Assembly (NCBI RefSeq): GCF_013033355.1
Contig: NZ_WQDY01000002.1
Location: 310,001 to 374,000, forward strand
Origin: Ruegeria lacuscaerulensis
GTDB taxonomy: Bacteria; Pseudomonadota; Alphaproteobacteria; Rhodobacterales; Rhodobacteraceae
Reading direction: 5' to 3'
Length of the DNA: 64,000 nt
Part shown: positions 8,365 to 17,465 of the stretch, piece after piece
Layout of the letters: each line of letters opens with the position of its first letter
Position numbering within the stretch: position 1 is the first letter of the stretch
Notes under the pieces: generated by a model
What the model saw: the letters and a program-made list of their open reading frames with translations, nothing else
Databases searched by the model: none
What the model was told of the DNA's origin: nothing
Position numbers and translations under genes: made by a program

Positions 8365-8985
8365 GGCCGTGTCCTGCTGGTTCAGCAGGGCATTGTTCGC
8401 TGCCAACCCAGCTTGCAAGTCAGCCGAGTCATTCTCGCGGTATTCCGTCGTCACCACTCCCGGTATCTGGCCGAACTGATCGGACAGTTTCACGGGGTAA
8501 AAGGTGGTGCTGATCTGCTCGAACCCCGGCACCTGCTGCAGCAGTTGCGCGGTAGAATTGGTACAAAACGCCCCCGCCACCGGGCCGGATTGTTTGGCCA
8601 GTTGCAGCGCGATTTCGGCCTGTTGCGGGGTCACTTCGATTGTCTGGACGCGGGCATAGTGCGTCTCGCGCGCGTGGCTGCTGCGATAGGCGCGCTCCAC
8701 GTTGGGAGTGATGCCATACAGCACATCATCCTTGATCGGCACCACATCGGCGCGGAAAGATCCTGCGGGGTCAAAAATCACCCGCTCGCTGCCGCTGATC
8801 ATCAACGAGGTATGAGCCCCCGAACCGGTGCGTGTGCTGATCATCGTATAGAGCGTCAGGGTCGACGGGCCGGGATCACTATAGGACCGGGCCGCAATCT
8901 CTGAGAAATCGGCCTGCGGACGTTGAGAGCCCACGCAGCCAGCCACCGTTGCTGCCAGAAGGCAGGCAATCACTATCCTGATCAC
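8353..8985 (-). CDS. Putative lipoprotein, conserved hypothetical
   Basis: This is a 210-residue exported protein. The N-terminus is a short signal peptide ending in a lipobox VAGC with the acylated Cys at residue 17. The rest is a soluble domain with one other Cys (in AFCTNST) and no motif I can name. The start is GTG 8985. It lies 21 bp downstream of the cytochrome oxidase subunit IV mini-gene on the same strand and could be transcribed with it. It probably sits at the periplasmic face of a membrane. Confidence 0.78.
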   Translation of the reverse strand: MIRIVIACLLAATVAGCVGSQRPQADFSEIAARSYSDPGPSTLTLYTMISTRTGSGAHTSLMISGSERVIFDPAGSFRADVVPIKDDVLYGITPNVERAYRSSHARETHYARVQTIEVTPQQAEIALQLAKQSGPVAGAFCTNSTAQLLQQVPGFEQISTTFYPVKLSDQFGQIPGVVTTEYRENDSADLQAGLAANNALLNQQDTALAQ

Positions 8986-9006
8986 GATGGACCCCGATTT
9001 TAAGGT

Positions 9007-9141
9007 TTAAGAAGCGAAAACCGCCAAGAACAGGCACAGGAAGGCAATGGCTACGACGCACCACGTGGTCGCCTTGATAAAGCCGTCAAATGTTTTTTCC
9101 TGAACTTTGATGTCCATTTCGCCGTGCTTGTATTCAGCCAT
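9007..9141 (-). CDS. aa3-type cytochrome c oxidase subunit IV
   Basis: This 44-residue protein has a hydrophilic N-terminus with KHGEMDI followed by TFDGFIKATTW and one transmembrane helix (about residues 25-43). This matches the bacterial aa3 oxidase subunit IV of Paracoccus, a single-helix accessory subunit not needed for catalysis. The start is ATG 9141 and the stop TAA 9007-9009. The large oxidase subunits are not nearby, which is usual for this gene. It is easily missed because of its size. Confidence 0.88.
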   Translation of the reverse strand: MAEYKHGEMDIKVQEKTFDGFIKATTWCVVAIAFLCLFLAVFAS

Positions 9142-9206
9142 GTGAAAGATTCCCAATTCGCGTGTTTGAGACGTTGGTAATCGAAAACGCGAGGGCTGTC
9201 ACCACG

Positions 9207-9767
9207 TCATTCGCGCGCAGGGGCCGCAGATTGGAACACCGAACAGCCCGGATACCCGAAGCCCCAGCGCCACGGCAGGCCAGAACAGGGTGCGCCGCCG
9301 AATCGAACAGCCGCAAACATCGCTTCGGCTGTCACGGAATGGGCGGTGCGAATCTGGTCGGGTGTCATGTCATATCGGACGGAATACTCTTCGGCGTGCT
9401 CAGTGCCGTGCTGTTTCACGCAGGCGCGCAGCGTGTCATCCGCTGACAGGCGCGCGTCATAACTGTCTTCGGCGCGCAGGGCTGCACCCGCGTTGTGATA
9501 GGCCCGATCATGGGCCACGCAGCAGTATTCCCAGGGTGGGTGCGCTTCATACAAAGCGCGGAACTTCGGGAAGGTCTCGGCCACGAACCGCCAGCTGGTC
9601 GACAACCCGCCCGAGCATCCATCAGTCTCGAATACTGTTAAATCTGCTCCCTCGCTTTGCGCGATCAGCGCGCGATGGGCGGGCAGTTCGAGGCTGCGCA
9701 TGAAATCTTGCGCCGCGACCGGGCTGGCCAGAACCGACAGGATCAGCGCCAGTTTACGGGCTTGCAT
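9207..9767 (-). CDS. Secreted phospholipase A2-like protein
   Basis: A 186-residue protein with a signal peptide (cleavage likely after residues 18-20, VAAQ). The mature part has DGCSGG (residues 49-54) and CCVAHDRAY (82-90). The CCxxHD arrangement is the active-site helix signature of secreted phospholipases A2, with H86-D87 as candidate catalytic His and calcium-binding Asp; further Cys at 116, 161 and 175 could form disulfides. I infer a lysophospholipid-producing or related hydrolase. Its start (ATG 9767) overlaps the end of the upstream glycerophosphodiester phosphodiesterase by 14 bp. A non-catalytic PLA2 fold is the alternative. Confidence 0.65.
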   Translation of the reverse strand: MQARKLALILSVLASPVAAQDFMRSLELPAHRALIAQSEGADLTVFETDGCSGGLSTSWRFVAETFPKFRALYEAHPPWEYCCVAHDRAYHNAGAALRAEDSYDARLSADDTLRACVKQHGTEHAEEYSVRYDMTPDQIRTAHSVTAEAMFAAVRFGGAPCSGLPWRWGFGYPGCSVFQSAAPARE

Positions 9768-11592
9768 CGCGCATCGCCTGTTTGTCCACGGACATGCCAA
9801 AAGTAGTTGCAAGCCACAGCAAAAGGCGCTCAGCCGGGCCCATCTCGGCCCGGATGCGCAACACCTCGTTTGCCAGCGCCGGGTCATCGGTGATCAACCC
9901 GTCTACCCCCATCGAAGCCATGGCCGACATCTGCAGCGGGTCATTCACCGTCCAGACATAGATATCCTTGCCCGCCGCCTGCACGCTGCGGACCAGCCCC
10001 GGCGTCGCCATGCCCGTATTGACGGCCACAAATTCACCTTCAAGCCCTGAAAGGTCTCCGACCGCCGTGGCGGCCAGAACACCGGCACGCCAGTCAGGGC
10101 GCAGTTTTTCCATTTTCTGCACGGCGGGGTATTTCAGCGACATGGTGGCGATGTCGTCCTGCATCTCGAACTCTTCCACCAGCGCGGCGACGCGATTTTC
10201 CAGATCGACGTCGTGACCGTAATATTTCAACTCAATGATGACCTTGGCCTTGCCCTTTGCTGCCTCCAGAACTTGTCGCAGAGTCGGGGTGCGTTCGTCG
10301 GCGTATTCAGGATCGAACCAACTGCCGATGTCGATCTCGGCCACGTCTTCCATCGTGGCATCCCAGACCTTGGTGGGCACGCCCGCCAGTTTCATGAAAT
10401 CACTGTCATGAGCCACGATCACCACGTCATCTGCCGTTTCCTGCACGTCGATCTCGACCCAATCGGCACCGTCCTCAATGGCTTTCAGAACTGCGGCCAT
10501 GGTGTTTTCCGGCCGCAACGCTGCAGCCCCCCGGTGGCCGATCACCTCGGCCCGGTCGGGGGCATCGACACGGTCCAGCACCTCCTGCCCGACCCATAGC
10601 CCCGCAACCAAGGCCACCGCCGCGCCGCCAAGAGCGGCGAGAAGCGGCACGCGCAGATTGCCCGGTTCGGGATGCGGGGGCTCCGAGGTCTTGATCTCGA
10701 AAAACCCATCCAGCAGCACCGCCAGCGCGCCCAGCGCCGTTGCGGCCAGAACCAGCCCGGCCAGAGACCACAGCCCGGCTACGATCAGACTGTAGATCAG
10801 CGCCATTTTCAGATGAGACGCCCCCTGCAGCGGCACCAGATCGAACAACAACCCCGCCACCGTCGCAATCAACGCGGCAATGACAATGCGCAGGCACAGC
10901 CAGATCGCCAGCTCAAGCTTGAGCCGCCCGCGCTTACCCTCCATCCGGGTGGCGCTGACGTTGAAGGCGCTGGCGGGGGCAACGGATTCGAACAACACCA
11001 GATGCAGGCCCAGCGCCCAGGCCGAGAGCCTGCGGATCAACACCCAAGCCATGACCAGCACCACCGCGCCGATCAGGCCCACGGCCACAAGGAAGGATGG
11101 CGGGCGGAACGTCAGGTAATAGTTGATGTCATATTCGGTCAGGGTCCACCACGCGATCACCGCCGCGACAGCGGCAAATGGCACAACCAACAGCAACACC
11201 CGCAACACGAACCGCACCGCGAAACCGAATAGAGCGGGCAGGCGCGATAGGATCAGGCCAATGGCGGAACTGCCCGCGCGCCACGGGTCACGTTCACCCA
11301 TTCGCAACGAGGCTGCCATGACCGAAAAGACCAGCACCTCAGCCAATAGAAACAGGCTAAGCACCACCACAGCCGCCACGAACCCGACCGGAGACAGGAT
11401 GAATGCGGCGATGGCCTGATCCGTCAGCGCGGTCTGGTTTGAGAGCGACACCGCCAGATTGACTGTAATCGCCACCCCCGGCGCGATCAGCGCAACCAGC
11501 AGCAGGCGCACGGCCAGATAGATCGGCACAAAGACACGTCGTCGCGCCCAGGCGCCGCGATAGGATGTTGTAACGGCTGAAAAAAGGCTCAC
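9754..11592 (-). CDS. Membrane-anchored glycerophosphodiester phosphodiesterase
   Basis: This 612-residue protein joins an N-terminal integral membrane region of roughly eight to nine helices (about residues 10-340) to a C-terminal GDPD TIM barrel. The catalytic signature VIGHRGAAALRPEN has HRG at 353-355, followed by the metal-ligand motif EIDVQ and VAHD. GDPD enzymes cleave glycerophosphodiesters to glycerol-3-phosphate and an alcohol. The GTG start at 11592 follows AAGGGGAA at good spacing; the frame is open upstream to 11694 but lacks support there. The 3' end overlaps the phospholipase-like gene, suggesting joint phospholipid breakdown. Confidence 0.9.
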   Translation of the reverse strand: MSLFSAVTTSYRGAWARRRVFVPIYLAVRLLLVALIAPGVAITVNLAVSLSNQTALTDQAIAAFILSPVGFVAAVVVLSLFLLAEVLVFSVMAASLRMGERDPWRAGSSAIGLILSRLPALFGFAVRFVLRVLLLVVPFAAVAAVIAWWTLTEYDINYYLTFRPPSFLVAVGLIGAVVLVMAWVLIRRLSAWALGLHLVLFESVAPASAFNVSATRMEGKRGRLKLELAIWLCLRIVIAALIATVAGLLFDLVPLQGASHLKMALIYSLIVAGLWSLAGLVLAATALGALAVLLDGFFEIKTSEPPHPEPGNLRVPLLAALGGAAVALVAGLWVGQEVLDRVDAPDRAEVIGHRGAAALRPENTMAAVLKAIEDGADWVEIDVQETADDVVIVAHDSDFMKLAGVPTKVWDATMEDVAEIDIGSWFDPEYADERTPTLRQVLEAAKGKAKVIIELKYYGHDVDLENRVAALVEEFEMQDDIATMSLKYPAVQKMEKLRPDWRAGVLAATAVGDLSGLEGEFVAVNTGMATPGLVRSVQAAGKDIYVWTVNDPLQMSAMASMGVDGLITDDPALANEVLRIRAEMGPAERLLLWLATTFGMSVDKQAMRDASP

Positions 11593-11656
11593 CAGCGTTC
11601 CCCTTGAATGACCAACATATTCAAGGCCGCGCAGAGGTGAATTGCAAGATGTACGC

Positions 11657-12106
11657 TCAGCTTTCTTCCAGATCGGCCGCCAGGCGGAACCCAATACGGT
11701 TGGCTGGCTTGTCCTCGACCGATTTGGGCAGGGCGCGCAGCATCACGTTCAGCTGGCTTACATGCTGCACCAATTGCGTCCGCGCGCCGGGCCCGTCCGA
11801 GCCATAAAAGGTGATCATATCAGGGTCGAAATAGCCCATCCCTTCGATCCGCATCACGCCTGCATCGCCACCAGTGAAACCCATGGCGACCTCGTGATCG
11901 GCATCCAGCGTTTTCTCGAAATTCTGGATATAAAGGATCAGCCGCTCATAGGCCCATTGCGCCGGGCTTTTGCTTTCAACCGGTTTTTGCAGTGTGTCGG
12001 GCAGATTTTGTGTGCCGGATTGGGCGTCAGGGTTGGCATGGACTTCGTAACAGCGGGGCAAGGCCGCCGCTTCTGCTGCCTCGGCCGAGGTTTCGATTTT
12101 GTCCAT
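11657..12106 (-). CDS. Conserved hypothetical protein, possibly DUF6173 family
   Basis: A 149-residue soluble protein with no signal peptide or membrane segment. The central part (AQWAYERLILYIQNFEK, then MGFTGGDAGVMRIEGMG) is well ordered and looks like a conserved domain. I recall it as the uncharacterised DUF6173, but cannot check. It starts 4 bp after the MBL hydrolase stop and ends 64 bp before the phosphodiesterase start, so it belongs to the same reverse-strand run. No function is assigned. Confidence 0.72.
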   Translation of the reverse strand: MDKIETSAEAAEAAALPRCYEVHANPDAQSGTQNLPDTLQKPVESKSPAQWAYERLILYIQNFEKTLDADHEVAMGFTGGDAGVMRIEGMGYFDPDMITFYGSDGPGARTQLVQHVSQLNVMLRALPKSVEDKPANRIGFRLAADLEES

Positions 12107-12110
12107 GGCA

Positions 12111-13157
12111 TTACCCTTTGCGTTGAAACTCCCACGCCCCGTCTGCGCGCCGCGTCCGGGTCACCGCTCCAATGTGGTAAAGATGGTTCAGATGTGCAAC
12201 CGACTCGACCAGAGCCAGCCCATATTCGCCATCGCCGATCTGGCGTTTGAACAGGGGCGGAAAGCACTCGGCGGCGGTTTTGGGCGTGTCCAGATAGTTT
12301 TGCAGACGCTCCAACGCACCATGGTGATTGTCGATCAGTTGCTTCATCCGCAGCGGAAGGCCAGTGAAGGGCAGCTTGTGCCCGCCCAACGCCAGGTGAT
12401 CGGGGCGCGCCAACCCTTGCAGCCGCTCACAGGCCTCAAGCCATTCGGCCACCGGATCGGCCAGCGGCTCGGTCACATAAACCCCCAGATTGGGGCTGAT
12501 TGAGCTTAGGATCTGATCGCCGGTGATCACCAGATTGTCGTCACGGCTCCAGAAGGTCGCGTGTTCGGGGGCGTGGCCATTGCCCATATGCACGTCCCAA
12601 TCGCGCCCGCCCATTCGGATCACGCTGCCCTGCTTGATCCGGGTAAAGCCCAGCGGCATCGGATAGACCGTGTCGCAGAAATTGAACGGCCGTTCGGTCA
12701 TGCGTTTGGCCAAGAAATCCGCATCCATCCCGGCGCTGCGGTAATAATCCAGCGTCTCGGTCGGCCAGGTTTCCTGCACGTCCAACTGCAGCATCCGCGA
12801 AAACAGCCATGCGGTGCGGGTTGTCACCAGCTCGGCCCCGTGTTCGGACTGGAACCAACCGGCATTGCCGACATGGTCAGGATGGTGATGTGTCACCACC
12901 ACCCGTTTGACCGGCTTGCCGCCCAGCGGACCCGCCATCAAACCAGCCCATATGCGGCGCGTCTTGTTCGAGGACAGACCGGTGTCGATCACCGTCCAAC
13001 CGTCGCCATCATCCAGCGCATAGATGTTGACGTGATCCAGCGCCATGGGCAGCGGCAAGCGCATCCACAGCACGCCCTCGGCGACCTCAGTCGCCTCACC
13101 CGGGGCCGGAGCCTCGGGCCAGGGATAACGGATCGTCAAAGGGCTCTCGCCGTCCAT
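12111..13157 (-). CDS. MBL-fold metallo-hydrolase
   Basis: A 348-residue metallo-beta-lactamase-fold protein. The dizinc motif HxHxDH is seen as H90, H92, D94, H95 (THHHPDHVG), with a later NGHAPEH block and the bridging Asp in VITGDQIL near residue 213. The C-terminal 90 residues resemble the helical extension of LACTB2/GloB-like hydrolases acting on thioesters or nucleic acids. Its ATG overlaps the acyl-CoA dehydrogenase stop as TGATG, so a thioester substrate linked to that dehydrogenase is a reasonable inference. Confidence 0.9.
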   Translation of the reverse strand: MDGESPLTIRYPWPEAPAPGEATEVAEGVLWMRLPLPMALDHVNIYALDDGDGWTVIDTGLSSNKTRRIWAGLMAGPLGGKPVKRVVVTHHHPDHVGNAGWFQSEHGAELVTTRTAWLFSRMLQLDVQETWPTETLDYYRSAGMDADFLAKRMTERPFNFCDTVYPMPLGFTRIKQGSVIRMGGRDWDVHMGNGHAPEHATFWSRDDNLVITGDQILSSISPNLGVYVTEPLADPVAEWLEACERLQGLARPDHLALGGHKLPFTGLPLRMKQLIDNHHGALERLQNYLDTPKTAAECFPPLFKRQIGDGEYGLALVESVAHLNHLYHIGAVTRTRRADGAWEFQRKG

Positions 13158-14860
13158 CAGGCGGCCAGTTCTTCTGCGCTGAGACCGTAGACATCCTCGG
13201 CCCCGTTTTGCGCCTGCGCCAGCAGACCTGAGTATTCCGGCAGCAGTGCGTTGATGTAGAAGCGCGCCAGCTTGAAGCGCGTACCTTCGGGCTCGGCCAG
13301 CGCCGCCTTCAGGTGGTAATGCGCGCCCAAAACACGAGCGAAAGCGTGCAAATAGGGAACCGCACCGGCAAAGCGGTTGTTCATGTCAGCCTGCGACACC
13401 AACCACTCGGTGGCCTCGCGCAGGCTTTCGGTGGCTTCCCAGACCGGACCGGCCAGTTCCGGCATGGTCGCACGGGCCGTTTCAGCGTGATCCTCGATCT
13501 CGTCCAGAAGACGGCTGGCCGCTTCGCCGCCATCCATCATCTTGCGGGCCACCAGGTCCATCGCCTGAATGCCGTTGGTTCCCTCATAGATCGCTGTCAC
13601 GCGGACATCGCGATAGAACTGTGCCGCGCCGGTTTCCTCGATGAAGCCCATGCCGCCATGGACCTGCACGCCATCTTCCGAGACGCGCATGCCTGTTTCG
13701 GTTCCAAACGCCTTGCTGATCGGGGTCAGCAGCGCAGCGCGCGACACCCATTCGGGATCATTGGTGGCCGTCGCCATGTCGATCGCCGCCGCATTGGCCA
13801 GCATGATCGCCCGCGCCGCAAACGTGTCGGCACGCATGCTCATCAGCATCCGCCGCACATCGGCGTGATCAATGATCGTCCCCGAGGGCGTCTTGCCCTG
13901 CTTGCGTTCCAGCGCATAGGCCAATGCGTGCTGATAGGCACCCTCGGCCACGCCAACGCCCTGACCACCCACGCCCAGACGCGCGTTGTTCATCATGGTA
14001 AACATCGCGGCCATACCGCCATGTTCCTTGCCCACAAGCCAGCCTTTGGCACCGTCATACTGCATCACGCAGGTCGGCGAGCCGTGAAGGCCCATCTTGT
14101 GTTCTAGCGAAACCACTTTCAGGTCATTCGCCACACCGGGATTGCCGTTTTCGTCCGGTAGGTATTTGGGTACCAGGAACAGCGAAATCCCCTTGGTTCC
14201 GGGGACGCCGTCGGGCAGACGCGCCAGAACAAGGTGGCAGACGTTTTCCGCAAAGTCGTTGTCGCCCCAAGAGATGTAGATTTTTTGGCCCGACACCGCA
14301 TAGGTACCATCGCCATTGGGTTCCGCTTTTGATGTCAGCGCACCCACATCCGAACCGGCCTGCGGTTCGGTCAGGTTCATGGTGCCTGACCACTCGCCCG
14401 CGATCATCTTGGGCAGGTACAGCTCTTTCAGCGCATCACTGGCGTGGTGTTCCAACGCTTCGATCTGGCCCTGCGTCATCAGCGGAGCCAATTGCAGTGA
14501 CAGACAGGCCGCTGACATCATCTCGTTTACGGCGGTTGTCAGAGTCATCGGCAGGCCCATGCCACCATATTCGGGATCCGCGCTCATGCCGATCCAGCCG
14601 CCTTCGGCAATCGCTTTCCAGCCGTCACCATAACCCGGTGAGGTGCGCAAAACACCGTTCTCCAGCCGCGCCGGCTCCAGATCGCCGGGGCGTTGCAGCG
14701 GGGCCATGACCTCTTCGCACATCTTTCCAGCTTCGGTCAGAATCGCGCTGACCACGTCTTCGCTGGCTTCCGAAAACTTGTCAGTGGCGGCGATCTGTCC
14801 GAAATCGACCGCGTGGCGGAACAGGAATTCGTAGTCAGAGACTGGTGCGCGATATGGCAT
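13157..14860 (-). CDS. Acyl-CoA dehydrogenase, DmdC-like
   Basis: This FAD-dependent acyl-CoA dehydrogenase has 567 residues, longer than the 380-residue short-chain type because of a C-terminal extension. Visible are the FAD/substrate block NLTEPQAGSDVGAL, SGQKIYISWGDND, the central GLHGSPTC region, and the late YEGTNGIQAMDL motif with the catalytic Glu. The size and motifs fit the subfamily containing 3-methylmercaptopropionyl-CoA dehydrogenase (DmdC) of roseobacters, but other long acyl-CoAs are possible. GAGGTGAAG precedes ATG 14860. Electrons would go via ETF to ETF-QO. It leads the reverse-strand run down to about 8.4 kb. Confidence 0.9.
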   Translation of the reverse strand: MPYRAPVSDYEFLFRHAVDFGQIAATDKFSEASEDVVSAILTEAGKMCEEVMAPLQRPGDLEPARLENGVLRTSPGYGDGWKAIAEGGWIGMSADPEYGGMGLPMTLTTAVNEMMSAACLSLQLAPLMTQGQIEALEHHASDALKELYLPKMIAGEWSGTMNLTEPQAGSDVGALTSKAEPNGDGTYAVSGQKIYISWGDNDFAENVCHLVLARLPDGVPGTKGISLFLVPKYLPDENGNPGVANDLKVVSLEHKMGLHGSPTCVMQYDGAKGWLVGKEHGGMAAMFTMMNNARLGVGGQGVGVAEGAYQHALAYALERKQGKTPSGTIIDHADVRRMLMSMRADTFAARAIMLANAAAIDMATATNDPEWVSRAALLTPISKAFGTETGMRVSEDGVQVHGGMGFIEETGAAQFYRDVRVTAIYEGTNGIQAMDLVARKMMDGGEAASRLLDEIEDHAETARATMPELAGPVWEATESLREATEWLVSQADMNNRFAGAVPYLHAFARVLGAHYHLKAALAEPEGTRFKLARFYINALLPEYSGLLAQAQNGAEDVYGLSAEELAA

Positions 14861-14996
14861 GGCTTCACCTCGGGGCTGTATAAAGGTCTGCAACGGCGGG
14901 GTTGGAAAACCCAGCGCCCACCGTTATTCATCTGGATTTGGACGATTACGTACCTGTCCCCATGATACAAGCAATCAAAACGCGGCGTCACCACCC

Positions 14997-15947
14997 ATGA
15001 TCCCCAACGGAACACACGAACTGTTCGCCGACCCAGACGGAATTGCGCAGGCAGCGAACCTGCTGCGGCAAGGACAGCTTGTCGCTTTCCCGACCGAGAC
15101 TGTCTATGGGCTGGGCGGCGATGCCCGCAACGGAGAGGCCGTGGCCCGCATTTATGCAGCCAAAGGCCGCCCCAGTTTCAACCCATTGATCGCGCATGTC
15201 GCATCGGTCGACGCCGCAAAACGATTTGTGACATGGTCCGATCAGGCACAGGTTCTGGCAGATGCTTTTTGGCCCGGCCCGCTGACTTTGGTTTTGCCAT
15301 TGCGCGCTGACCATCAAGTGTCGTCTCTGGTGACCGCTGGCCTCGATACGCTGGCCGTTCGCGTTCCGGCCCATCCTACGGCACACGCTATTCTTGAAGC
15401 CTTTGACGGGCCCGTTGCGGCGCCGTCAGCGAACCCGTCAGGGCAAATCAGCCCGACAACCGCTGATCATGTGCGGGCCGGTTTGGACGGACGCATTGCC
15501 GCTATCATGAACGACGGCCCGTGCGGGGTCGGTCTGGAATCGACCATCGTCGGACTGGCCGGTGAGCCAACCTTGCTACGCCCCGGCGGCGTCGCGCTGG
15601 AAGAGATCGAGAGCACCCTGAACACCCGCCTCCATCTACATCAAACCGGAGATCTGCTGACAGCACCCGGCCAGTTACTATCCCACTACGCGCCCGATGC
15701 CCCGGTTCGCTTGAATGCTGACGCCACTCAGGGGGACGAGGTGCTGTTGGGTTTTGGGTCTGTTCCTTGCGACCTCAACCTGTCGGCTAAAGGCAATTTG
15801 GTCGAAGCCGCCGCTAACCTGTTTGCAGCGCTGCACCAGTTGAATACCACCGGTCGACCGATTGCGGTTTCGCCAATCCCGGATCACGGCCTTGGGGCAG
15901 CAATCAATGACCGTCTGCGCCGCGCCGCTGCACCGCGCGATCGCTGA
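14997..15947 (+). CDS. L-threonylcarbamoyladenylate synthase (Sua5 type)
   Basis: This enzyme makes threonylcarbamoyl-AMP from threonine, bicarbonate and ATP, the precursor of t6A at tRNA position 37. The YrdC/TsaC domain (about residues 10-200) has FPTETVYGLG, KGRPSFNPL and APSANPSG, and a C-terminal Sua5 domain (about 230-316) follows, with the SHYAPDAPV linker motif. The protein is 316 residues from ATG 14997, in line with Sua5. A second ATG at 14962 is in another frame. The gene abuts yqgE, which is convergent. Confidence 0.95.
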   Translation: MIPNGTHELFADPDGIAQAANLLRQGQLVAFPTETVYGLGGDARNGEAVARIYAAKGRPSFNPLIAHVASVDAAKRFVTWSDQAQVLADAFWPGPLTLVLPLRADHQVSSLVTAGLDTLAVRVPAHPTAHAILEAFDGPVAAPSANPSGQISPTTADHVRAGLDGRIAAIMNDGPCGVGLESTIVGLAGEPTLLRPGGVALEEIESTLNTRLHLHQTGDLLTAPGQLLSHYAPDAPVRLNADATQGDEVLLGFGSVPCDLNLSAKGNLVEAAANLFAALHQLNTTGRPIAVSPIPDHGLGAAINDRLRRAAAPRDR

Positions 15948-16502
15948 TCAGGCACGCCCGGCGCTGGCCGACAAAGTCAACGGATCAACACCCAAAGTGG
16001 CAAGCGCGGCCTCCCATTTCTCGTCATCGGGGACGTCGAACACCAGTTTCGAGGACGCATCCGTGGTCAGCCAGCCATTCATGGCGATCTCATCCTCAAG
16101 CTGGCCCGGACCCCAGCCGGAATAGCCCAGCGCCAATGTCGAATTGAGTGGACCACGACCCGAGGCCAGATCTTCAAGGACGTCCAATGTCGCGGTCATG
16201 CTGAAATCATCCGAAATTTTCATCGAATGAAGATTCGCATCATAGTCTGAACTGTGCAGAACAAAGCCGCGCGACATCTCGACCGGCCCACCAAAATGTA
16301 CGAGGCGTTCGCCCACGACAGGGATTCGGCAGGCGATGTTGAGCTGCCCAAGCAAAGTCTTGATCCGCAGGTCTGACGGCTTGTTGATGATCAGACCCAT
16401 CGCCCCATCATCTCCGTGGCTGCACATATATACCACCGAATGATCGAAGCGCGGATCGCCCATACCCGGCATCGCAATCAACAGTTTTCCGGTCAGGTCC
16501 AT
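15948..16502 (-). CDS. YqgE/AlgH family protein
   Basis: This 184-residue protein is the usual length of the YqgE/AlgH (DUF179) family. Recognisable blocks are GKLLIAMPGMGDPRFDHSVVYMC at the N-terminus (family signature LxAxPxMxDxxFxxSVV), GLIINKP and HFGGPVEMSRGFVLH. The biochemical role is unsettled. Its stop directly follows the convergent tsaC stop, and it is divergent from the DsbD-like gene with 145 bp between them. Confidence 0.93.
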   Translation of the reverse strand: MDLTGKLLIAMPGMGDPRFDHSVVYMCSHGDDGAMGLIINKPSDLRIKTLLGQLNIACRIPVVGERLVHFGGPVEMSRGFVLHSSDYDANLHSMKISDDFSMTATLDVLEDLASGRGPLNSTLALGYSGWGPGQLEDEIAMNGWLTTDASSKLVFDVPDDEKWEAALATLGVDPLTLSASAGRA

Positions 16503-16647
16503 AAGATGGCATCTCTTGCTTGGTGCCCTTCAACAATGGCCCCGAGCGGCAGCGATTGGCAAGAGATCAGCGCAGATTTCCGCAGATTTCATTCGAGTGA
16601 CCTGAACGTGACTTGGAATCCGCGTCGGGACCGCGCATTTATAGGTT

Positions 16648-17460
16648 ATGAACGTACATATGACAGTCTCAGCGGTCGCATTGACCTTCGCCCTTGGATT
16701 TGTTGCCCCGGCATCCGCTCAGGTGACTGGTACCGTGGCAGAATTGGATATTCTCGACGGTGGTCGCACCACGCAGGGAACCTATATGACAGCCGTGCGG
16801 GTGACGTTGGATGATGGGTGGAAAACCTATTGGCGCGCGCCCGGTGATGCAGGCATTCCACCGCATTTCGATTGGAACAGTTCGGACAATGTTGGGAACG
16901 TGTCGATCACCTGGCCGACCCCTGAAGTCTTTGTCCAGAATGGACTGCAATCCATCGGGTACGAAGACCAGCTTGTTCTGCCGGTTGAGATTACACCGAA
17001 GAATCCCGGCCAACCAGTGCACCTGAAAGGCACGATGGATCTTGGCGTGTGCAAGGAAGTCTGCATCCCGGCACAACTGGACTTCGATCACAAGCTGAAC
17101 GCCGATGCCGGGCGCAACCCGGCCATTGCCGCAGCACTCGCGCAGCGCCCCTATTCCGCAAAAGAGGCAAGGGTCGCTCAGGCCAGCTGCCGCCTGACAC
17201 CGACATCGGACGGGATGCAGATCGAAGCTCGGGTGACCATGCCCTCGGCTGGCGGTCAGGAACTGGCAGTGATTGAGCCCGGCAATCCCACTCTTTGGGC
17301 ATCACAACCCGACACTGAGCGCCAGGGTGACACGCTTGTTGCCACGTCCGAAGTGATCAGCGCATCCGGGGCGCCCTTTGCGTTGGAGCGGTCCGAGATC
17401 AGAATCACCGTTCTGGGTGCAAATCACGCGGTTGACATCAAAGGGTGCAGCGCAGGCTGA
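16648..17460 (+). CDS. Secreted DsbD-alpha-like (thiol-disulfide interchange) protein
   Basis: This 270-residue protein has a cleavable signal peptide (about residues 1-24, ending ASA). The mature region resembles the periplasmic N-terminal alpha domain of DsbD/ScsB, including GWKTYWRAPGDAG and GVCKEVCIP with Cys pair C135 and C139. In DsbD this domain passes electrons to periplasmic thioredoxin-like proteins. Here it is free-standing, with no DsbD membrane domain beside it, so it needs an external reductant. It is followed after 5 bp by a Nudix gene. ATG 16660 is an alternative start. Confidence 0.85.
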   Translation: MNVHMTVSAVALTFALGFVAPASAQVTGTVAELDILDGGRTTQGTYMTAVRVTLDDGWKTYWRAPGDAGIPPHFDWNSSDNVGNVSITWPTPEVFVQNGLQSIGYEDQLVLPVEITPKNPGQPVHLKGTMDLGVCKEVCIPAQLDFDHKLNADAGRNPAIAAALAQRPYSAKEARVAQASCRLTPTSDGMQIEARVTMPSAGGQELAVIEPGNPTLWASQPDTERQGDTLVATSEVISASGAPFALERSEIRITVLGANHAVDIKGCSAG

Positions 17461-17465
17461 TCCCG

